Below are positions 36,040 through 45,745 of a stretch of 54,430 nt of DNA, one piece after another. Position 1 is the stretch's first letter. Every line of letters starts with the position of its first letter. The stretch lies in the NCBI GenBank assembly GCA_030824275.1, contig JAVBXY010000026.1:1-54430 (forward strand). Reading direction: 5' to 3'. This stretch comes from Rhodocyclaceae bacterium (GTDB lineage: Bacteria; Pseudomonadota; Gammaproteobacteria; Burkholderiales; Rhodocyclaceae). The notes beneath the pieces are model-generated. The model ran no database searches and was not told where the DNA came from. It saw nothing but the letters and a program-made list of their open reading frames with translations. A program made the position numbers and the translations under genes.

Positions 36040-38502
36040 ATGTTGAAGAACCTGAAAATCGGAATGCGGCTGGGGATCGGCTTTGGCATCGTCCTGCTGC
36101 TGCTGGCCATTATCTCCACCATCGCTTATCTGCGCGTCAGCCAGATCGACAAAGCAGTCGACGACATCGTCGACGACAAGTTTCCCAAAGTCGTGCTGGC
36201 CAACGACATCATCGACAACATCAACCTCACCGCACGCACCCTGCGCAACGCCGCGCTGGTCAAGAGGCCGGAAGACATGGCCAACGAGCTAAAGCGTACA
36301 CAGGATGCACGCAAGATGATCGGCGAAGACTTCGAGAAGATCGACAAGTTGATGAAGTCACCCGAGGGAAGGAGGCTGTTCGAGCGCACCCAGGAGACCA
36401 GCAAGGCCACCCTCGTCGAGCAGGATAGATATCTGGATCTCCTCAAGGCCGGCAAGAAGGACGAGGCCGTGGAAATACTGATCACGACGGTACGCAAGAG
36501 CCAGGGCGACTACATGAAGGCGGTCACGGACATCATCGACCACCAGTCCGCCTCCATGAAAAAAACAGGTTCCGCTGCCGCCGCGCTGGCGACACAGACG
36601 GAAACCTTGATCATTACATTGGGTCTGCTGGCCATTGTACTGTCGGCGGGCTTCGCCTTCTGGGTCACGCGCAGCATCACCGGTCCCACGACGAAGCTAA
36701 TCAACGGCGCCAACCAGATGGCTGCCGGCGATTTTTCCTTCACCCTCGACGTGCACAGCAAGGATGAAATCGGCATCCTGGCCGACTCCGTGCGCGGCCT
36801 GCAAGTCGCCGTGCAGAAGATGATCGCCGATGCCGACATGCTGTCGAAGGCCGCCGTCGAAGGCAAACTCGCCACTCGTGCCGACGCCAGCCAGCATCAA
36901 GGAGATTTCCAAGCCATCATCGCCGGCGTGAACAACACGCTGGACGCCGTGATCGGTCCGCTGAACGTTGCCGCCGGCTACGTGGACCGCATCTCCAAGG
37001 GCGACATCCCACCCAAGATCACTGACAGCTACAACGGTGATTTCAATGTCCTCAAGAGCAACCTCAACACCTGCGTCGATGCCGTCAATGCGCTGGTCGC
37101 CGACGCCAACATGCTTTCCCAGGCCGCCGTCGAGGGCAAACTCGCCACCCGCGCCGATGCCGCCAAGCATCAGGGTGACTTCCGCAAGGTCGTCGCCGGT
37201 GTCAATGACACCCTGAACGCCGTCATCGGCCCCTTGAACGTCGCCGCCGACTATGTCGAGAAGATTTCCCAGGGCAACATCCCGGCCAAGATCACCGACA
37301 GCTACAACGGCGACTTCAACGTTCTCAAGAACAACCTCAACACCTGTATCGACGCTGTCAACGCCATGGTGGCCGACGCCAACCTGCTGGCCCAGGCCGC
37401 TGTCGCCGGCAAGCTCGACACCCGTGCCGATGCCAGCAAGCACCAAGGCGACTTCCGCAAGATCGTCGCCGGCGTCAACGACACGCTCGACGCCGTCATC
37501 GGCCCCATCAACGACGTCCAGCGCGTCATGGGGGCCATGTCCAACGGCGACATGACCGAGACCATCACCAAGAACTACCAGGGTGATTTCGATACTCTCA
37601 AGCAGGCCATCAACACCACCATCGCCCGTCTCGCCGACACCATCGCCCAGATCAATACAGCGGCGGATGCCCTCAACAATGCGGCCAGCCAGGTTTCGGC
37701 CACCGCCCAGTCGCTGTCGCAATCCTCGTCCGAGCAAGCCGCCTCGGTCGAAGAGACCTCAGCCTCCATCGAGCAGATGACGGCATCGATCAACCAGAAC
37801 ACCGAGAACGCCAAGGTCACCGACAACATGGCCACCAAGTCCTCGGTCGAAGCCACGGAAGGCGGCGGTGCGGTGAAGGAAACCGTCGAGGCCATGAAGC
37901 AGATCGCCGGCAAGATCGGCATCATCGACGACATTGCCTACCAGACCAACCTGCTGGCCCTCAACGCTGCCATCGAAGCGGCCCGTGCCGGCGAGCACGG
38001 CAAGGGCTTTGCGGTGGTCGCGGCGGAAGTACGCAAGCTGGCCGAGCGCAGCCAGGTCGCGGCGCAGGAAATCGGCCAGTTGGCCGGGTCGAGCGTGAAG
38101 ATGGCGGAGAAGGCCGGTCACCTGCTTGACGAGATGGTGCCGTCGATCAAGAAGACTTCCGATCTGGTGCAGGAGATTGCGGCGGCGTCGCAAGAACAAA
38201 GCGCCGGCGTCGGCCAGATCAACGGCGCCATGGGTCAGCTCAACAAGGCGACCCAGCAGAATGCCTCCGCCTCCGAAGAACTCGCCGCCACCGCCGAGGA
38301 AATGGGTGGGCAGTCGGCGCAATTGCAGGAGCTGATGGGCTTCTTCAAGGTCGATGACGGTAGCCGCTCTCACGCAAAAGTCGGCGCTGGTGGCACGGCG
38401 AGCAAGGCTCAAGCATCCAGGGCCAAGACAGCATCCTTACCCATCCATACCAGCAAGGCGCCTCCGGCCAATGTCGGCGACGGCGATTTCGAGCGCTTCT
38501 GA
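36040..38502 (+). CDS. Methyl-accepting chemotaxis protein with HAMP array
   Basis: An 820-residue receptor. Membrane helix 1 (about 9-30), a periplasmic four-helix-bundle sensor (about 35-185) and membrane helix 2 (about 190-212) are followed by a HAMP domain. Then comes a tandem array with a 91-residue period (about residues 262-505) that repeats the ADAN(D)ML(L)[14 protein letters not shown] and YNGDFNVLK units, as expected for chained HAMP domains. The signalling domain has an intact hairpin tip ([40 protein letters not shown]). The C-terminal tail after about 775 begins with a dispersed repeat ([10 protein letters not shown]) and has no NWETF-type CheR tether. CheW follows at once, so the receptor probably works with it; no cheA is nearby. 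Confidence 0.9.
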   Translation: MLKNLKIGMRLGIGFGIVLLLLAIISTIAYLRVSQIDKAVDDIVDDKFPKVVLANDIIDNINLTARTLRNAALVKRPEDMANELKRTQDARKMIGEDFEKIDKLMKSPEGRRLFERTQETSKATLVEQDRYLDLLKAGKKDEAVEILITTVRKSQGDYMKAVTDIIDHQSASMKKTGSAAAALATQTETLIITLGLLAIVLSAGFAFWVTRSITGPTTKLINGANQMAAGDFSFTLDVHSKDEIGILADSVRGLQVAVQKMIADADMLSKAAVEGKLATRADASQHQGDFQAIIAGVNNTLDAVIGPLNVAAGYVDRISKGDIPPKITDSYNGDFNVLKSNLNTCVDAVNALVADANMLSQAAVEGKLATRADAAKHQGDFRKVVAGVNDTLNAVIGPLNVAADYVEKISQGNIPAKITDSYNGDFNVLKNNLNTCIDAVNAMVADANLLAQAAVAGKLDTRADASKHQGDFRKIVAGVNDTLDAVIGPINDVQRVMGAMSNGDMTETITKNYQGDFDTLKQAINTTIARLADTIAQINTAADALNNAASQVSATAQSLSQSSSEQAASVEETSASIEQMTASINQNTENAKVTDNMATKSSVEATEGGGAVKETVEAMKQIAGKIGIIDDIAYQTNLLALNAAIEAARAGEHGKGFAVVAAEVRKLAERSQVAAQEIGQLAGSSVKMAEKAGHLLDEMVPSIKKTSDLVQEIAAASQEQSAGVGQINGAMGQLNKATQQNASASEELAATAEEMGGQSAQLQELMGFFKVDDGSRSHAKVGAGGTASKAQASRAKTASLPIHTSKAPPANVGDGDFERF
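36823..37560 (+). repeat. 273-bp tandem repeats in the receptor HAMP array
   Basis: Units begin at 36823, 37096 and 37369, exactly 273 bp (91 codons) apart; the third is incomplete and passes into the signalling domain. Units two and three are the most alike at the DNA level, which suggests recent duplication or gene conversion. Confidence 0.8.
38376..38401 (+). repeat. Dispersed repeat copy 10 (receptor C-terminal tail)
   Basis: Exact core, spacer TGGC, then ACGGCGA. It is read in frame as KVGAGGTA just after the receptor's signalling domain, where flexible sequence is tolerated. Confidence 0.85.
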
Positions 38503-38516
38503 TCCGGGAGATCAAC

Positions 38517-39077
38517 ATGGAACAAGTCGCTCAACACGCCGGTGGCAAGCCGCCGGCCCTGGCCGGGTCGGTGGAGGTCCAGCAGTACCTGACCTTCCTG
38601 CTCTCCGGCGAGATGTACGCGGTGGGCATCCTCAATGTGAAGGAGATCATCGAGTACGGCCAGCTCACCGAGATTCCGATGATGCCGGCCTTCATTCGCG
38701 GGGTGATCAACCTGCGCGGCTCCGTCGTGCCGGTCATCGATCTGGCCGCCCGCTTCGGCGGCCGTCAGACCGAGACCTCCCGTCGTACCTGCATCGTCAT
38801 CATCGAGATGACCGGGGAGAACGAGGACCGCCACGACATCGGTGTCGTCGTCGATGCGGTCTCCGAAGTACTGGAGGTCTCTTCTGCCGATATCGAGCCG
38901 GCCCCTGCCTTCGGCGCCAAGATCCGCGCCGACTTCATCGATGGTATGGGCAAGATTGGCGGCAAGTTCGTCATCATTCTCGATATCCAGCGCGTCCTCT
39001 ACATCCAGGAAATCGCGCGACTCGCCGTGATCGAGAATCACGATGCCGGCAGCGATGACCAGGCGCAGCTTCAATAA
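38517..39077 (+). CDS. cheW: CheW-type coupling protein
   Basis: A 186-residue scaffold protein that links receptors to a CheA-type kinase. The fold is clear: YLTFLLSGEMYAVGILNVKEII, then IPMMPAFIRGVINLRGSVVPVIDLAARFG with the conserved Arg-Gly core, and DIGVVVDAVSEVLEVSSADIEP. The N-terminal 20 residues and the C-terminal 20 are extra. The start is 14 bp after the receptor gene. There is no CheA in the window, so it must either join an array encoded elsewhere or act with the local PAS kinase; the latter is inference. Confidence 0.92.
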   Translation: MEQVAQHAGGKPPALAGSVEVQQYLTFLLSGEMYAVGILNVKEIIEYGQLTEIPMMPAFIRGVINLRGSVVPVIDLAARFGGRQTETSRRTCIVIIEMTGENEDRHDIGVVVDAVSEVLEVSSADIEPAPAFGAKIRADFIDGMGKIGGKFVIILDIQRVLYIQEIARLAVIENHDAGSDDQAQLQ

Positions 39078-39095
39078 GCGTGGGAGCAATTCGCC

Positions 39096-40727
39096 GTGGC
39101 AAACACAATGACATTCGAGGAGACGCGCCTCTCTCCGTTCTACCGATGGCTGGAAACGACATCTGATCGGATCTGGGCCGGTGCGGATGAGGAAACAGTA
39201 AGCACCATTCCATTCCGGCAGCTCATCGACGAGCTTCCCCAATGCATCTTCTGGAAGGACGTTCACGGCCGCTTCATCGGCTGCAACAGCGTCGGGGCGA
39301 AGCGACTGGGTTTGCAGCAGGCCGAGCAGATCGAAGGCAAGACCGACGGGGATCTGCATCAGGATCCCGAGCTGGCCCACTACCTGCAAGTCGAGGACTG
39401 CAAGGTGATCCAGGGTGGCGTTCCCGTCTATCGGGTGATTTCGCGGGATGGACAGGATGACTCGGCCCGGTGGTACGAAACCAGCAAGATTCCTCTGCGC
39501 GACACCGAGGGTTTGATTATCGGCCTGCTGATTTGCTACGAAGACGTCACCGAACGGGTGCGCAGTGAAGAAGCGCAGAGGCAACACTGCGAACGTCTGG
39601 ACGTGGCGGCGAACTTCATGCACAACTGGTCGATGTGGATCGACCGAAACGGCCGCCTGCGCTGGGTCAGCCCTGCCGTCGAGGCAGTGGCCGGCTATTC
39701 CGCCGAAGAGTGTTATGCCATGCCGGACTATCCGCTGCCGATTGTTCATCCCGAAGACCAAGGACACACAGCCGCCATATTCGATATCGGTATGCACGAC
39801 AGAACGGAAACCCAGTTTCGCTTTGTCCGCAAGGACGGCAAACATCGCTGGGGCGCCGTTGCCAAACGCGTGATACCGGACAAGGACGGCCAGCCGAACG
39901 GCGTCTACTCCAGCGTGATCGATATCACCACGCAAAAGGAGGCGGAAGAAATCCTGATCGAGCTCAACAAATCGCTGGAGCTACGAATCCTGGCGGCCAC
40001 CGAAGAAGCCGCGACCAAGGAGCGTCTGCTGTTGCAACAATCGCGCTATGCCGGCATGGGCGAAATGATTGGTCACATCGCCCATCAGTGGCGCCAGCCG
40101 CTCACGGCGCTGGGCCTGCTGCTGCAAAACGTGGAGTACGACGCGCGCGACAACCTGATCGACACCGCCGAACTGACCGAAAAATTGCAACAGGCCTTTC
40201 ATCTGGTGGCGGTCATGTCGTCGACCATCGATGACTTTCGCAATTTTTTTCATCCCGTCTCGATGGACATCAGTTTCGGCGTCCTCGAATGTGTGGAGGG
40301 CGTCCTCAGGCTGCTGGACGCCAGCCTGAGTCATGCCGAGATTGCGGTAACCGTCGACGCGCCGGAAGCCTGCCAGGTGTTAGGCCGCCCCAACGAAATG
40401 GCGCAGGTGCTGCTGAACCTCTTGAGCAATGCCAAGGACGCCCTGGTGTTCTATCGCCCCGACCATCGCCAGATCCACATCAACATCGCCATCGAGGACG
40501 ACATGGCCGTCATCCGCGAACGCAACAACGGCGACTTCATTTCCGAGGAAGACATCGACCGCATCTTCGACCCCTACTACACCACCAAGGAAGAAGGTAC
40601 GGGGCTCGGCCTGTACATGTGCAAACAGATCATCGAAGAGCACTTCGGCGGCGAGATCGGCGTTGCCAATACCGAAGACGGCGTGGAATTCGTCCTCAAG
40701 GTTCCGCTGGCCCGACAAAACAACTAG
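39096..40727 (+). CDS. PAS-PAS sensor histidine kinase, degenerate G1 box
   Basis: A 543-residue soluble kinase. Two PAS domains (about 42-155 and 170-282, the second followed by a PAC-type [14 protein letters not shown]) lead to the dimerisation helix with phosphoacceptor His330 ([11 protein letters not shown]). The ATPase domain keeps the N box ([18 protein letters not shown], Asn441/Asn445), the F box (IFDPYYTTK) and the G2 box (GTGLGLYM). The G1 box, normally D-x-G-x-G, reads NNGDF at 477-481, so the adenine-contacting Asp and the glycines are changed. ATP binding may be weakened or lost. The start is GTG at 39096 with GGAGCAAT upstream. It lies between cheW and a second receptor. Confidence 0.85.
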   Translation: MANTMTFEETRLSPFYRWLETTSDRIWAGADEETVSTIPFRQLIDELPQCIFWKDVHGRFIGCNSVGAKRLGLQQAEQIEGKTDGDLHQDPELAHYLQVEDCKVIQGGVPVYRVISRDGQDDSARWYETSKIPLRDTEGLIIGLLICYEDVTERVRSEEAQRQHCERLDVAANFMHNWSMWIDRNGRLRWVSPAVEAVAGYSAEECYAMPDYPLPIVHPEDQGHTAAIFDIGMHDRTETQFRFVRKDGKHRWGAVAKRVIPDKDGQPNGVYSSVIDITTQKEAEEILIELNKSLELRILAATEEAATKERLLLQQSRYAGMGEMIGHIAHQWRQPLTALGLLLQNVEYDARDNLIDTAELTEKLQQAFHLVAVMSSTIDDFRNFFHPVSMDISFGVLECVEGVLRLLDASLSHAEIAVTVDAPEACQVLGRPNEMAQVLLNLLSNAKDALVFYRPDHRQIHINIAIEDDMAVIRERNNGDFISEEDIDRIFDPYYTTKEEGTGLGLYMCKQIIEEHFGGEIGVANTEDGVEFVLKVPLARQNN

Positions 40728-40740
40728 AACATCGGAGAAC

Positions 40741-42054
40741 ATGATGAGCACGCAAGGGGATGTTGCAAAGCAAAACTGGAACAGGAGCGCCTACCGTCAG
40801 CTCAACCAGATCCGTGGCTTCTTCATTGTCCTGATCATCTGCATGGCAATGGCGTCGGCCCTGCTGCTGCACTTCACGACCGACACCGTTGCCGCCTGGG
40901 CCGACGGAATGGGCATTGATCACGCCCTGATGACGAGCCTGGCAACCGCCGCCACGATAGTGCTGGTGGGCCTGCTGTTCTTTCTGGCCCTGACCAAGAT
41001 CAGGATCGGTCAATGGGGCGGCATCGAAACCACCTTTTTTTCCAGTCTGGTCTACAACTCGATACTCCAGACCGAGCGCGACATGCTGGCTGAAAAATGC
41101 CGGCAAACCGCCGAGGCGCTACAAGAAGCCAAGCAACTGGAAGCGTCTTTCGCGCAGCAGCATCAGGACATCATCCGGTTCACCGAATCCTCGGCGCAGC
41201 AAATCGTCGAACGCATCATCCTGCTGGATCAGCAAAGTAGCCGTCTGGTCTCCATGCTGACCGGCAAGGACGGACCGGACGCCAGGGCGCTGTCCGAAAG
41301 CCAGGCGGCCATGGAGGCGATCCGGGTCTTCGTTTCACAGTTACCGGAACGCATCCTCCAGGAACGGGAGCAGTTCCGCCATATCATCGACGACGTTGGT
41401 CAGCTCGGCCGCCTGGTCACGGTAATCAAGGACATCAGTTCGCAGACCAACCTGCTTGCCCTCAACGCGGCCATCGAGGCGGCTCGCGCCGGTGAACAGG
41501 GTCTCGGCTTCGCCGTTGTCGCCACCGAGGTGCGCAAGCTCGCCACCCATTCCAACGAATCCGCCGGACTGGTATGGAGCGGCATCGAACGCGCCCAGTC
41601 CAGCGTGTCCCGTGCCTTCAGCCAGGACATCCAGGAAGAGACAACGCGGCAGCTGCAACACGCCATCGACATGGTAAAGACCATCGGCGACATGCAACAG
41701 CACCAGGAGGACTCCCGCCAGGAACTGATGGTGCAGATCAACGAGGCCTCCAGTATCAACAACGAACTGGCAGCACAGATCAATGAAATGGTGGCCAGCG
41801 TGCAATACCAGGACGTGGTGCGCCAGATGATCGAACGGGTGGATGACGCCGCCCAGCGTAAAAGCCAGGTGCTCGAAAACATCGCCGAAACCCTACAGAT
41901 CGAAGAAGCCACCATTGAACTCGGTGGCCGGGAAATCAAGACCATCCTCAGCGACTTCATGACGCTGGAACAAAGTCATGGCAAGCGGGATGCCAACGGC
42001 AGGCTGCTCAGCGGCGTAGACGCCACCGGCGGCAAGCGCATCGATCTTTTCTAG
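40741..42054 (+). CDS. Second receptor-like protein (MCP signalling domain, no HAMP)
   Basis: A 437-residue inner-membrane protein. Two membrane helices (about 25-46 and 65-88) enclose only about 18 periplasmic residues, so there is no sizeable outside sensor. The cytoplasmic part has a coiled coil and the chemoreceptor tip [40 protein letters not shown]. No HAMP domain is seen. It may sense membrane or cytoplasmic state, or act as a relay between the other products. The ATG at 40741 follows GGAGAAC, eight bases on. It is 13 bp after the kinase gene and 16 bp before the STAS gene. Confidence 0.85.
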   Translation: MMSTQGDVAKQNWNRSAYRQLNQIRGFFIVLIICMAMASALLLHFTTDTVAAWADGMGIDHALMTSLATAATIVLVGLLFFLALTKIRIGQWGGIETTFFSSLVYNSILQTERDMLAEKCRQTAEALQEAKQLEASFAQQHQDIIRFTESSAQQIVERIILLDQQSSRLVSMLTGKDGPDARALSESQAAMEAIRVFVSQLPERILQEREQFRHIIDDVGQLGRLVTVIKDISSQTNLLALNAAIEAARAGEQGLGFAVVATEVRKLATHSNESAGLVWSGIERAQSSVSRAFSQDIQEETTRQLQHAIDMVKTIGDMQQHQEDSRQELMVQINEASSINNELAAQINEMVASVQYQDVVRQMIERVDDAAQRKSQVLENIAETLQIEEATIELGGREIKTILSDFMTLEQSHGKRDANGRLLSGVDATGGKRIDLF

Positions 42055-42070
42055 CCTGGGAGTAAATACC

Positions 42071-42376
42071 ATGGATATACAGACCACCATCGAAAACGGA
42101 CGCGCCGTGCTGCACCTGGATGGTCGCTTCGACTTCAAGTGCGGCATCTCTTTTCGTCACGCCACCAAGCCCCTGCTGGAAACACCCGAGATCAATACAC
42201 TGGAGCTGGACTTTGACCGGGTGTCGTTCATCGACAGCTCGGCTCTGGGTCTGCTGCTGCTGCTGCGCGCCCAGGCCAATGACATCAAGAAGGAGGTCGT
42301 CCTTACGCACAGCAGTGCCGAGTTGCGAAAGGTGCTGTCGATCGCCCAGTTCGACAAGATGTTCCGTATCGAATAG
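42071..42376 (+). CDS. STAS-domain protein (anti-sigma antagonist type)
   Basis: A 101-residue single STAS domain. The conserved FIDSSALGLLLLL motif puts the likely phosphorylatable Ser at 56 or 57. Such proteins usually switch between an anti-sigma or other kinase partner and a PP2C phosphatase that removes the phosphate. The convergent gene 1.2 kb away encodes a response regulator-PP2C protein, a natural phosphatase partner. No HATPase anti-sigma kinase is encoded in the window, so the kinase is unknown. Confidence 0.85.
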   Translation: MDIQTTIENGRAVLHLDGRFDFKCGISFRHATKPLLETPEINTLELDFDRVSFIDSSALGLLLLLRAQANDIKKEVVLTHSSAELRKVLSIAQFDKMFRIE

Positions 42377-42405
42377 GCAACACGCCACATTGCCAGGGCA
42401 AAGCC

Positions 42406-43620
42406 GTGATCAAGAAGATTCCCATTGGTGAGCTGAAGTCGGGCATGTACGTGCACGACGTCAACTGTAGTTGGCGCAGCATGCCGGTATTCACCTTTCG
42501 CCACCGTATGTCGGATGAGAAAATCATCGAGAAGATACGCCAACTCGGCATCCGCGAGATCTACATTGACACCTCTCTCGGCGATGATCTGCCGGGTGCG
42601 CCGACCGAAGATGAAGTACGAATGGAGCTGGAAGGACAAATGGTCGGCCTGGCCGACGGCGATGAGGTGGCATTCCATCACCGCCTGGCCAGCCAGAGCG
42701 AACTGGACCATGCGTGGGACATCCACCGCAGCGCCAGCCAACTGATCCAGGGCATCATGACCGATGTGCGCATGGGCCGCCAGATCGAGTTCGACACGGT
42801 GCACGAGGCGCTGCACAACATCAACGGCAGTGTCCTGTCGAGCTTCGGCGCCCTGATGCAACTGGGGCAACTCAAGAGTGCCGACGACTATACCTTCCAG
42901 CACTGCGTCGGCGTCAGCGCACTACTCACCGCCTTCGGCAAGGGCCTGGAACTCAACCGGCAGACCATCCACGATGTCGGAATCGGCGCACTGCTGCACG
43001 ATATCGGCAAGATGCAGATTCCCTCCGAAATTCTCAACAAGCCGGGGCGCCTGACCGAAATAGAGTTCGATGAAATGAAACAGCACGTGGTCTATGGACG
43101 GAATCTCATTGGCGACGCCTCCTGGGTCAGCAGCACTGCACTCCAGGTGCTGGAACAACACCATGAGCGCTATGACGGCACCGGCTATCCGAAGGGGCTG
43201 AAATCCTCGGAAATTTCCCCCATGGGCCAAATGGCCGCCATCGTCGATGTCTATGACGCGATCACCGCAGAGCGCGTCTATCACAAGGGAATGATGCCTG
43301 CCGATGCCTTGCGCAAGCTACAGGAATGGAGCCACTTCCATTTCAATGAAGACCTGGTCAGGCATTTCATCCGCAGCCTGGGCATCTATCCGCTGCGCAC
43401 CGTGGTCCGTCTGGAAAGCGGCGGCATCGGCATCGTGATCGACCAGAACCCGGCGGATCTGTTGCGGCCCACCTTACTCATGGTCAGCGACGACGAGAAA
43501 CGCCTGCCCTTGTCACCGTATCGACTGGACCTGAGCAAGGCGACCGCAGACCGGATCATCACCTACGAGCCGCCGGAGAAATACCACATCGACGTAGACC
43601 GCTATCTCGCCACGGTCTGA
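42406..43620 (+). CDS. HD-GYP c-di-GMP phosphodiesterase (DUF3391)
   Basis: A 404-residue cytoplasmic enzyme expected to hydrolyse c-di-GMP. The N-terminal DUF3391 domain (about 3-110, KKIPIGELKSGMYVHDV) precedes the HD-GYP domain (about 160-330), with LLHDIGKMQIP as HD pair and HHERYDGTGYPKGL as GYP motif; further metal ligands in the LEQHH segment are present. The active site appears complete. The start is GTG at 42406. Its last 19 bp overlap the end of the convergent response regulator-phosphatase gene, so strong joint expression is unlikely or regulated. Confidence 0.9.
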   Translation: MIKKIPIGELKSGMYVHDVNCSWRSMPVFTFRHRMSDEKIIEKIRQLGIREIYIDTSLGDDLPGAPTEDEVRMELEGQMVGLADGDEVAFHHRLASQSELDHAWDIHRSASQLIQGIMTDVRMGRQIEFDTVHEALHNINGSVLSSFGALMQLGQLKSADDYTFQHCVGVSALLTAFGKGLELNRQTIHDVGIGALLHDIGKMQIPSEILNKPGRLTEIEFDEMKQHVVYGRNLIGDASWVSSTALQVLEQHHERYDGTGYPKGLKSSEISPMGQMAAIVDVYDAITAERVYHKGMMPADALRKLQEWSHFHFNEDLVRHFIRSLGIYPLRTVVRLESGGIGIVIDQNPADLLRPTLLMVSDDEKRLPLSPYRLDLSKATADRIITYEPPEKYHIDVDRYLATV

Positions 43621-44807
43621 ATGGTCGGCGCCGAAGCCATGGGTGGCGCGGTATCGACCATCAGCAGCGTAATGTCATCGAAGGCATTGCGCCCCCCCAG
43701 ATAAGCCTCTCCCGCCGCCTTCAAGCCATCAAATCGATGACCCGGCGCGGATGCCCTCAAGTTCTGGAGAATATTTTCCAGGCCGAAGGCCTTGCCCGCC
43801 TCGCTCTCCATGTCCTCCAGTCCATCGGAGTAGATGACCAGATCGCCCGCATCCGGCCACTGGTAAATATCCGTCTCTGCGGTGAAGGTGCGATCCAGGA
43901 TGCCCAGCGGAAAATTATTAGACTCGAAGCGATGGATGACCTGACCGTCCCGGTCCATGTACAAGGCGCCGGGGATGCCACCGTTCCAGACTTCGATCAT
44001 CCGGTTGCGGGTGTCGATGCACGCAATCAATGCGGCGACATAGCGCTCGGTAGGTGACTGATCGCGCACCGCCCAATTCATTTCCTCCACCATCAGCGAA
44101 ATCGGTAAACCTTTGCTGACCATGCGATAGAAGATGTGATTGATCGGCAACAGGTTCAAGGCCGCCGGCAGGCCATGCCCGGTCGAATCCGCCAACATCA
44201 CGTGCAGCTTGTTGTTCCGGCTTCGCGCCACGGCAACCAGATCCCCGCCGACGACTTCGGTGGGATGCAGCCAATAGTGCACCTGGCTGTCGCGCATGTT
44301 TTCCGGCCGCATCATGCGCGCCATCAGATCGGCGATCAGCATGCGCTCGTCTTCTGTTGCCTCGTGATAAGCGGCTAGCCGGGCGCGGCTGGTGGTGATT
44401 TCCCGTGACTGCATGAGCAGTCCCACACAGCGCAGCAACGTCTTCAACAGCTTGTCCAAGATGATGGGTTTGAGGATGTAGCCATCGGCACCCAGATCGA
44501 TCGCCTGGAGCAAATAGGTCGATTCCTCGAACACCGTGGTGAAGATCACCGGTGTCGCGCGATCCCGCTTCTTGATCTCCTCGGCCATGGCGATGCCGCT
44601 CTTGATCGGCATCTGTATGTCTGTCAGCACCATGTCGGGGTGATGTTCAATGAACAAGGCCAAACCTTCCTCCCCATTACAGGCAGTAATGAGGCGACCC
44701 ACCCGGCGCAAGAGGAAATGGGCGACTTCGCTGCGGATGCTTTCCTCGTCTTCGACATAGAGAACGGTCAGCTGCTTGAGTTCCTCGACACACTTGGCGT
44801 CTTCCAT
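43602..44807 (-). CDS. Response regulator with PP2C (SpoIIE-type) phosphatase
   Basis: A 401-residue protein with an N-terminal receiver domain (phosphoacceptor Asp63 in MVLTDIQMP; Lys113 in GYILKPI), a short coiled linker and a C-terminal SpoIIE/PP2C domain (about 190-395). The metal-binding acids are seen in EVVGGDLVAVA, LADSTGHGLPAAL, YSDGLEDM and AFDDITLLMV. It lacks the C-terminal HATPase domain found in HsbR-like proteins. The likely substrate is the phosphorylated STAS protein of the opposite operon. I chose the ATG at 44807 because AAGGAG stands ahead of it; an ATG 24 bases upstream lacks such a site. Confidence 0.88.
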   Translation of the reverse strand: MEDAKCVEELKQLTVLYVEDEESIRSEVAHFLLRRVGRLITACNGEEGLALFIEHHPDMVLTDIQMPIKSGIAMAEEIKKRDRATPVIFTTVFEESTYLLQAIDLGADGYILKPIILDKLLKTLLRCVGLLMQSREITTSRARLAAYHEATEDERMLIADLMARMMRPENMRDSQVHYWLHPTEVVGGDLVAVARSRNNKLHVMLADSTGHGLPAALNLLPINHIFYRMVSKGLPISLMVEEMNWAVRDQSPTERYVAALIACIDTRNRMIEVWNGGIPGALYMDRDGQVIHRFESNNFPLGILDRTFTAETDIYQWPDAGDLVIYSDGLEDMESEAGKAFGLENILQNLRASAPGHRFDGLKAAGEAYLGGRNAFDDITLLMVDTAPPMASAPTIQTVAR

Positions 44808-44955
44808 TGCGATCTCCTTCGTACTCCGCATGGCCTGTCACGTCGGCCATGATGGAATTATGGGTGCAATCGCGACCGACCCGAGCATGCCAAATAGGAT
44901 GGATTTCTCGTCGCCAGGCCTGCAAGCGTCGGCGGCGCCGGGGAATTAAACAAGC

Positions 44956-45075
44956 GAATCAACCCCTAGCCAGAGATAGCTCGGTGCCTCCTCAAGCAAC
45001 CTAAGCCAAATGCCTAGTCAAGAATGCATCGGCGGTCAATTCCACGCGTGACTCCCCTTCGGTACAACTACGACC
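44956..45075 (+). promoter_or_regulatory. Promoter element B, paralogous to element A
   Basis: It aligns without gaps to 35297-35416. The dyad is TAAG (45002-45005), seven bases, CCTA (45013-45016). The -10-like block TACAAC (45063-45068) begins 61 bp after the dyad start, exactly as in element A. It faces the 82-codon gene that starts at 45114. The rest of the 44808-45113 gap shows no gene; its left part must hold the promoter of the phosphatase gene. Confidence 0.6.
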
Positions 45076-45113
45076 TATCCGGCAATCACGGACATCACCG
45101 AGCAGGAGGCAAC

Positions 45114-45362
45114 ATGAACAGAGACCAATACCTGATGAAACTCGCCTGGCGGAAAACCGCAGAGGGGGACGCGGATGAGCGCCAACCAGGAGTCACTTCA
45201 CCGGCGCAACACGCGCCTTCCGGCCCGCCCATATTCAGATTGCGGCCAGAAAATATTCCCGTCTCCGACTACAACGCCATGGCTGTGCACTGGACGCTAC
45301 CTGGCATCCCCGGACGGGTTCGCCTGGCCCACTTGCATCTGCCGCCCAGACACAAAGCTTGA
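45114..45362 (+). CDS. Small protein of unknown function
   Basis: An 82-residue protein with a strong AGGAGG ribosome-binding site five bases before its ATG. The sequence starts MNRDQYLMKLAWRKTAEGDA, is Pro-rich in the middle and ends basic (LAHLHLPPRHKA). No membrane segment, signal peptide or known domain is seen. Its upstream region matches the signalling-operon promoter, which is the best argument that it is a real gene and that it serves the same pathway. Its stop lies six bases from the stop of the convergent next gene. Confidence 0.55.
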   Translation: MNRDQYLMKLAWRKTAEGDADERQPGVTSPAQHAPSGPPIFRLRPENIPVSDYNAMAVHWTLPGIPGRVRLAHLHLPPRHKA

Positions 45363-45368
45363 GGATGC

Positions 45369-45731
45369 TCAGTCCATGGGCTGGCGCGAGACCCAACCCA
45401 CATAGCCCTGGCGGCCGCGCTTGAGCAATTGATCCAGCTTGCGGTCGGCTTCCTGCGGCGTGGCGAAGAGTTCGTCCATGAAGGCGTTGCAGCCGGCCCA
45501 GCGTCCGTCGGGTGTGGGGAAAATGGCAACCTGACGGCCGCCATGCAGAGTAGCGACGAGGTTGCCGCCTGAGGAGTCTCGCCAAGAGGCACCGACCAGC
45601 GCTGTAGCCTCCTCTCGCCGCACACAAAGCGCGACCAGCGCATCGATGGGCGAATCGCAGACGACGCAGACGATGGCGGGGAAATAGCCGGAGGCTTCCG
45701 CTGTCGGCAGGGCGTTCACCGGATCGGTCAC
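45369..45731 (-). CDS. Hypothetical protein (120 aa)
   Basis: I do not recognise this family. The protein is soluble, with three Cys in the first half (CVVCDSPIDALVALC), a middle GGRQVAIFPTPDGRWAGC and a C-terminal QLLKRGRQGYVGWVSRQPMD. It starts 14 bp after the DUF1415 gene on the same strand, and codon use is like that of its neighbours, so a real gene is likely. It is the last gene of the minus-strand run. Confidence 0.55.
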   Translation of the reverse strand: MTDPVNALPTAEASGYFPAIVCVVCDSPIDALVALCVRREEATALVGASWRDSSGGNLVATLHGGRQVAIFPTPDGRWAGCNAFMDELFATPQEADRKLDQLLKRGRQGYVGWVSRQPMD

Positions 45732-45745
45732 GAAGCGGATACGAA

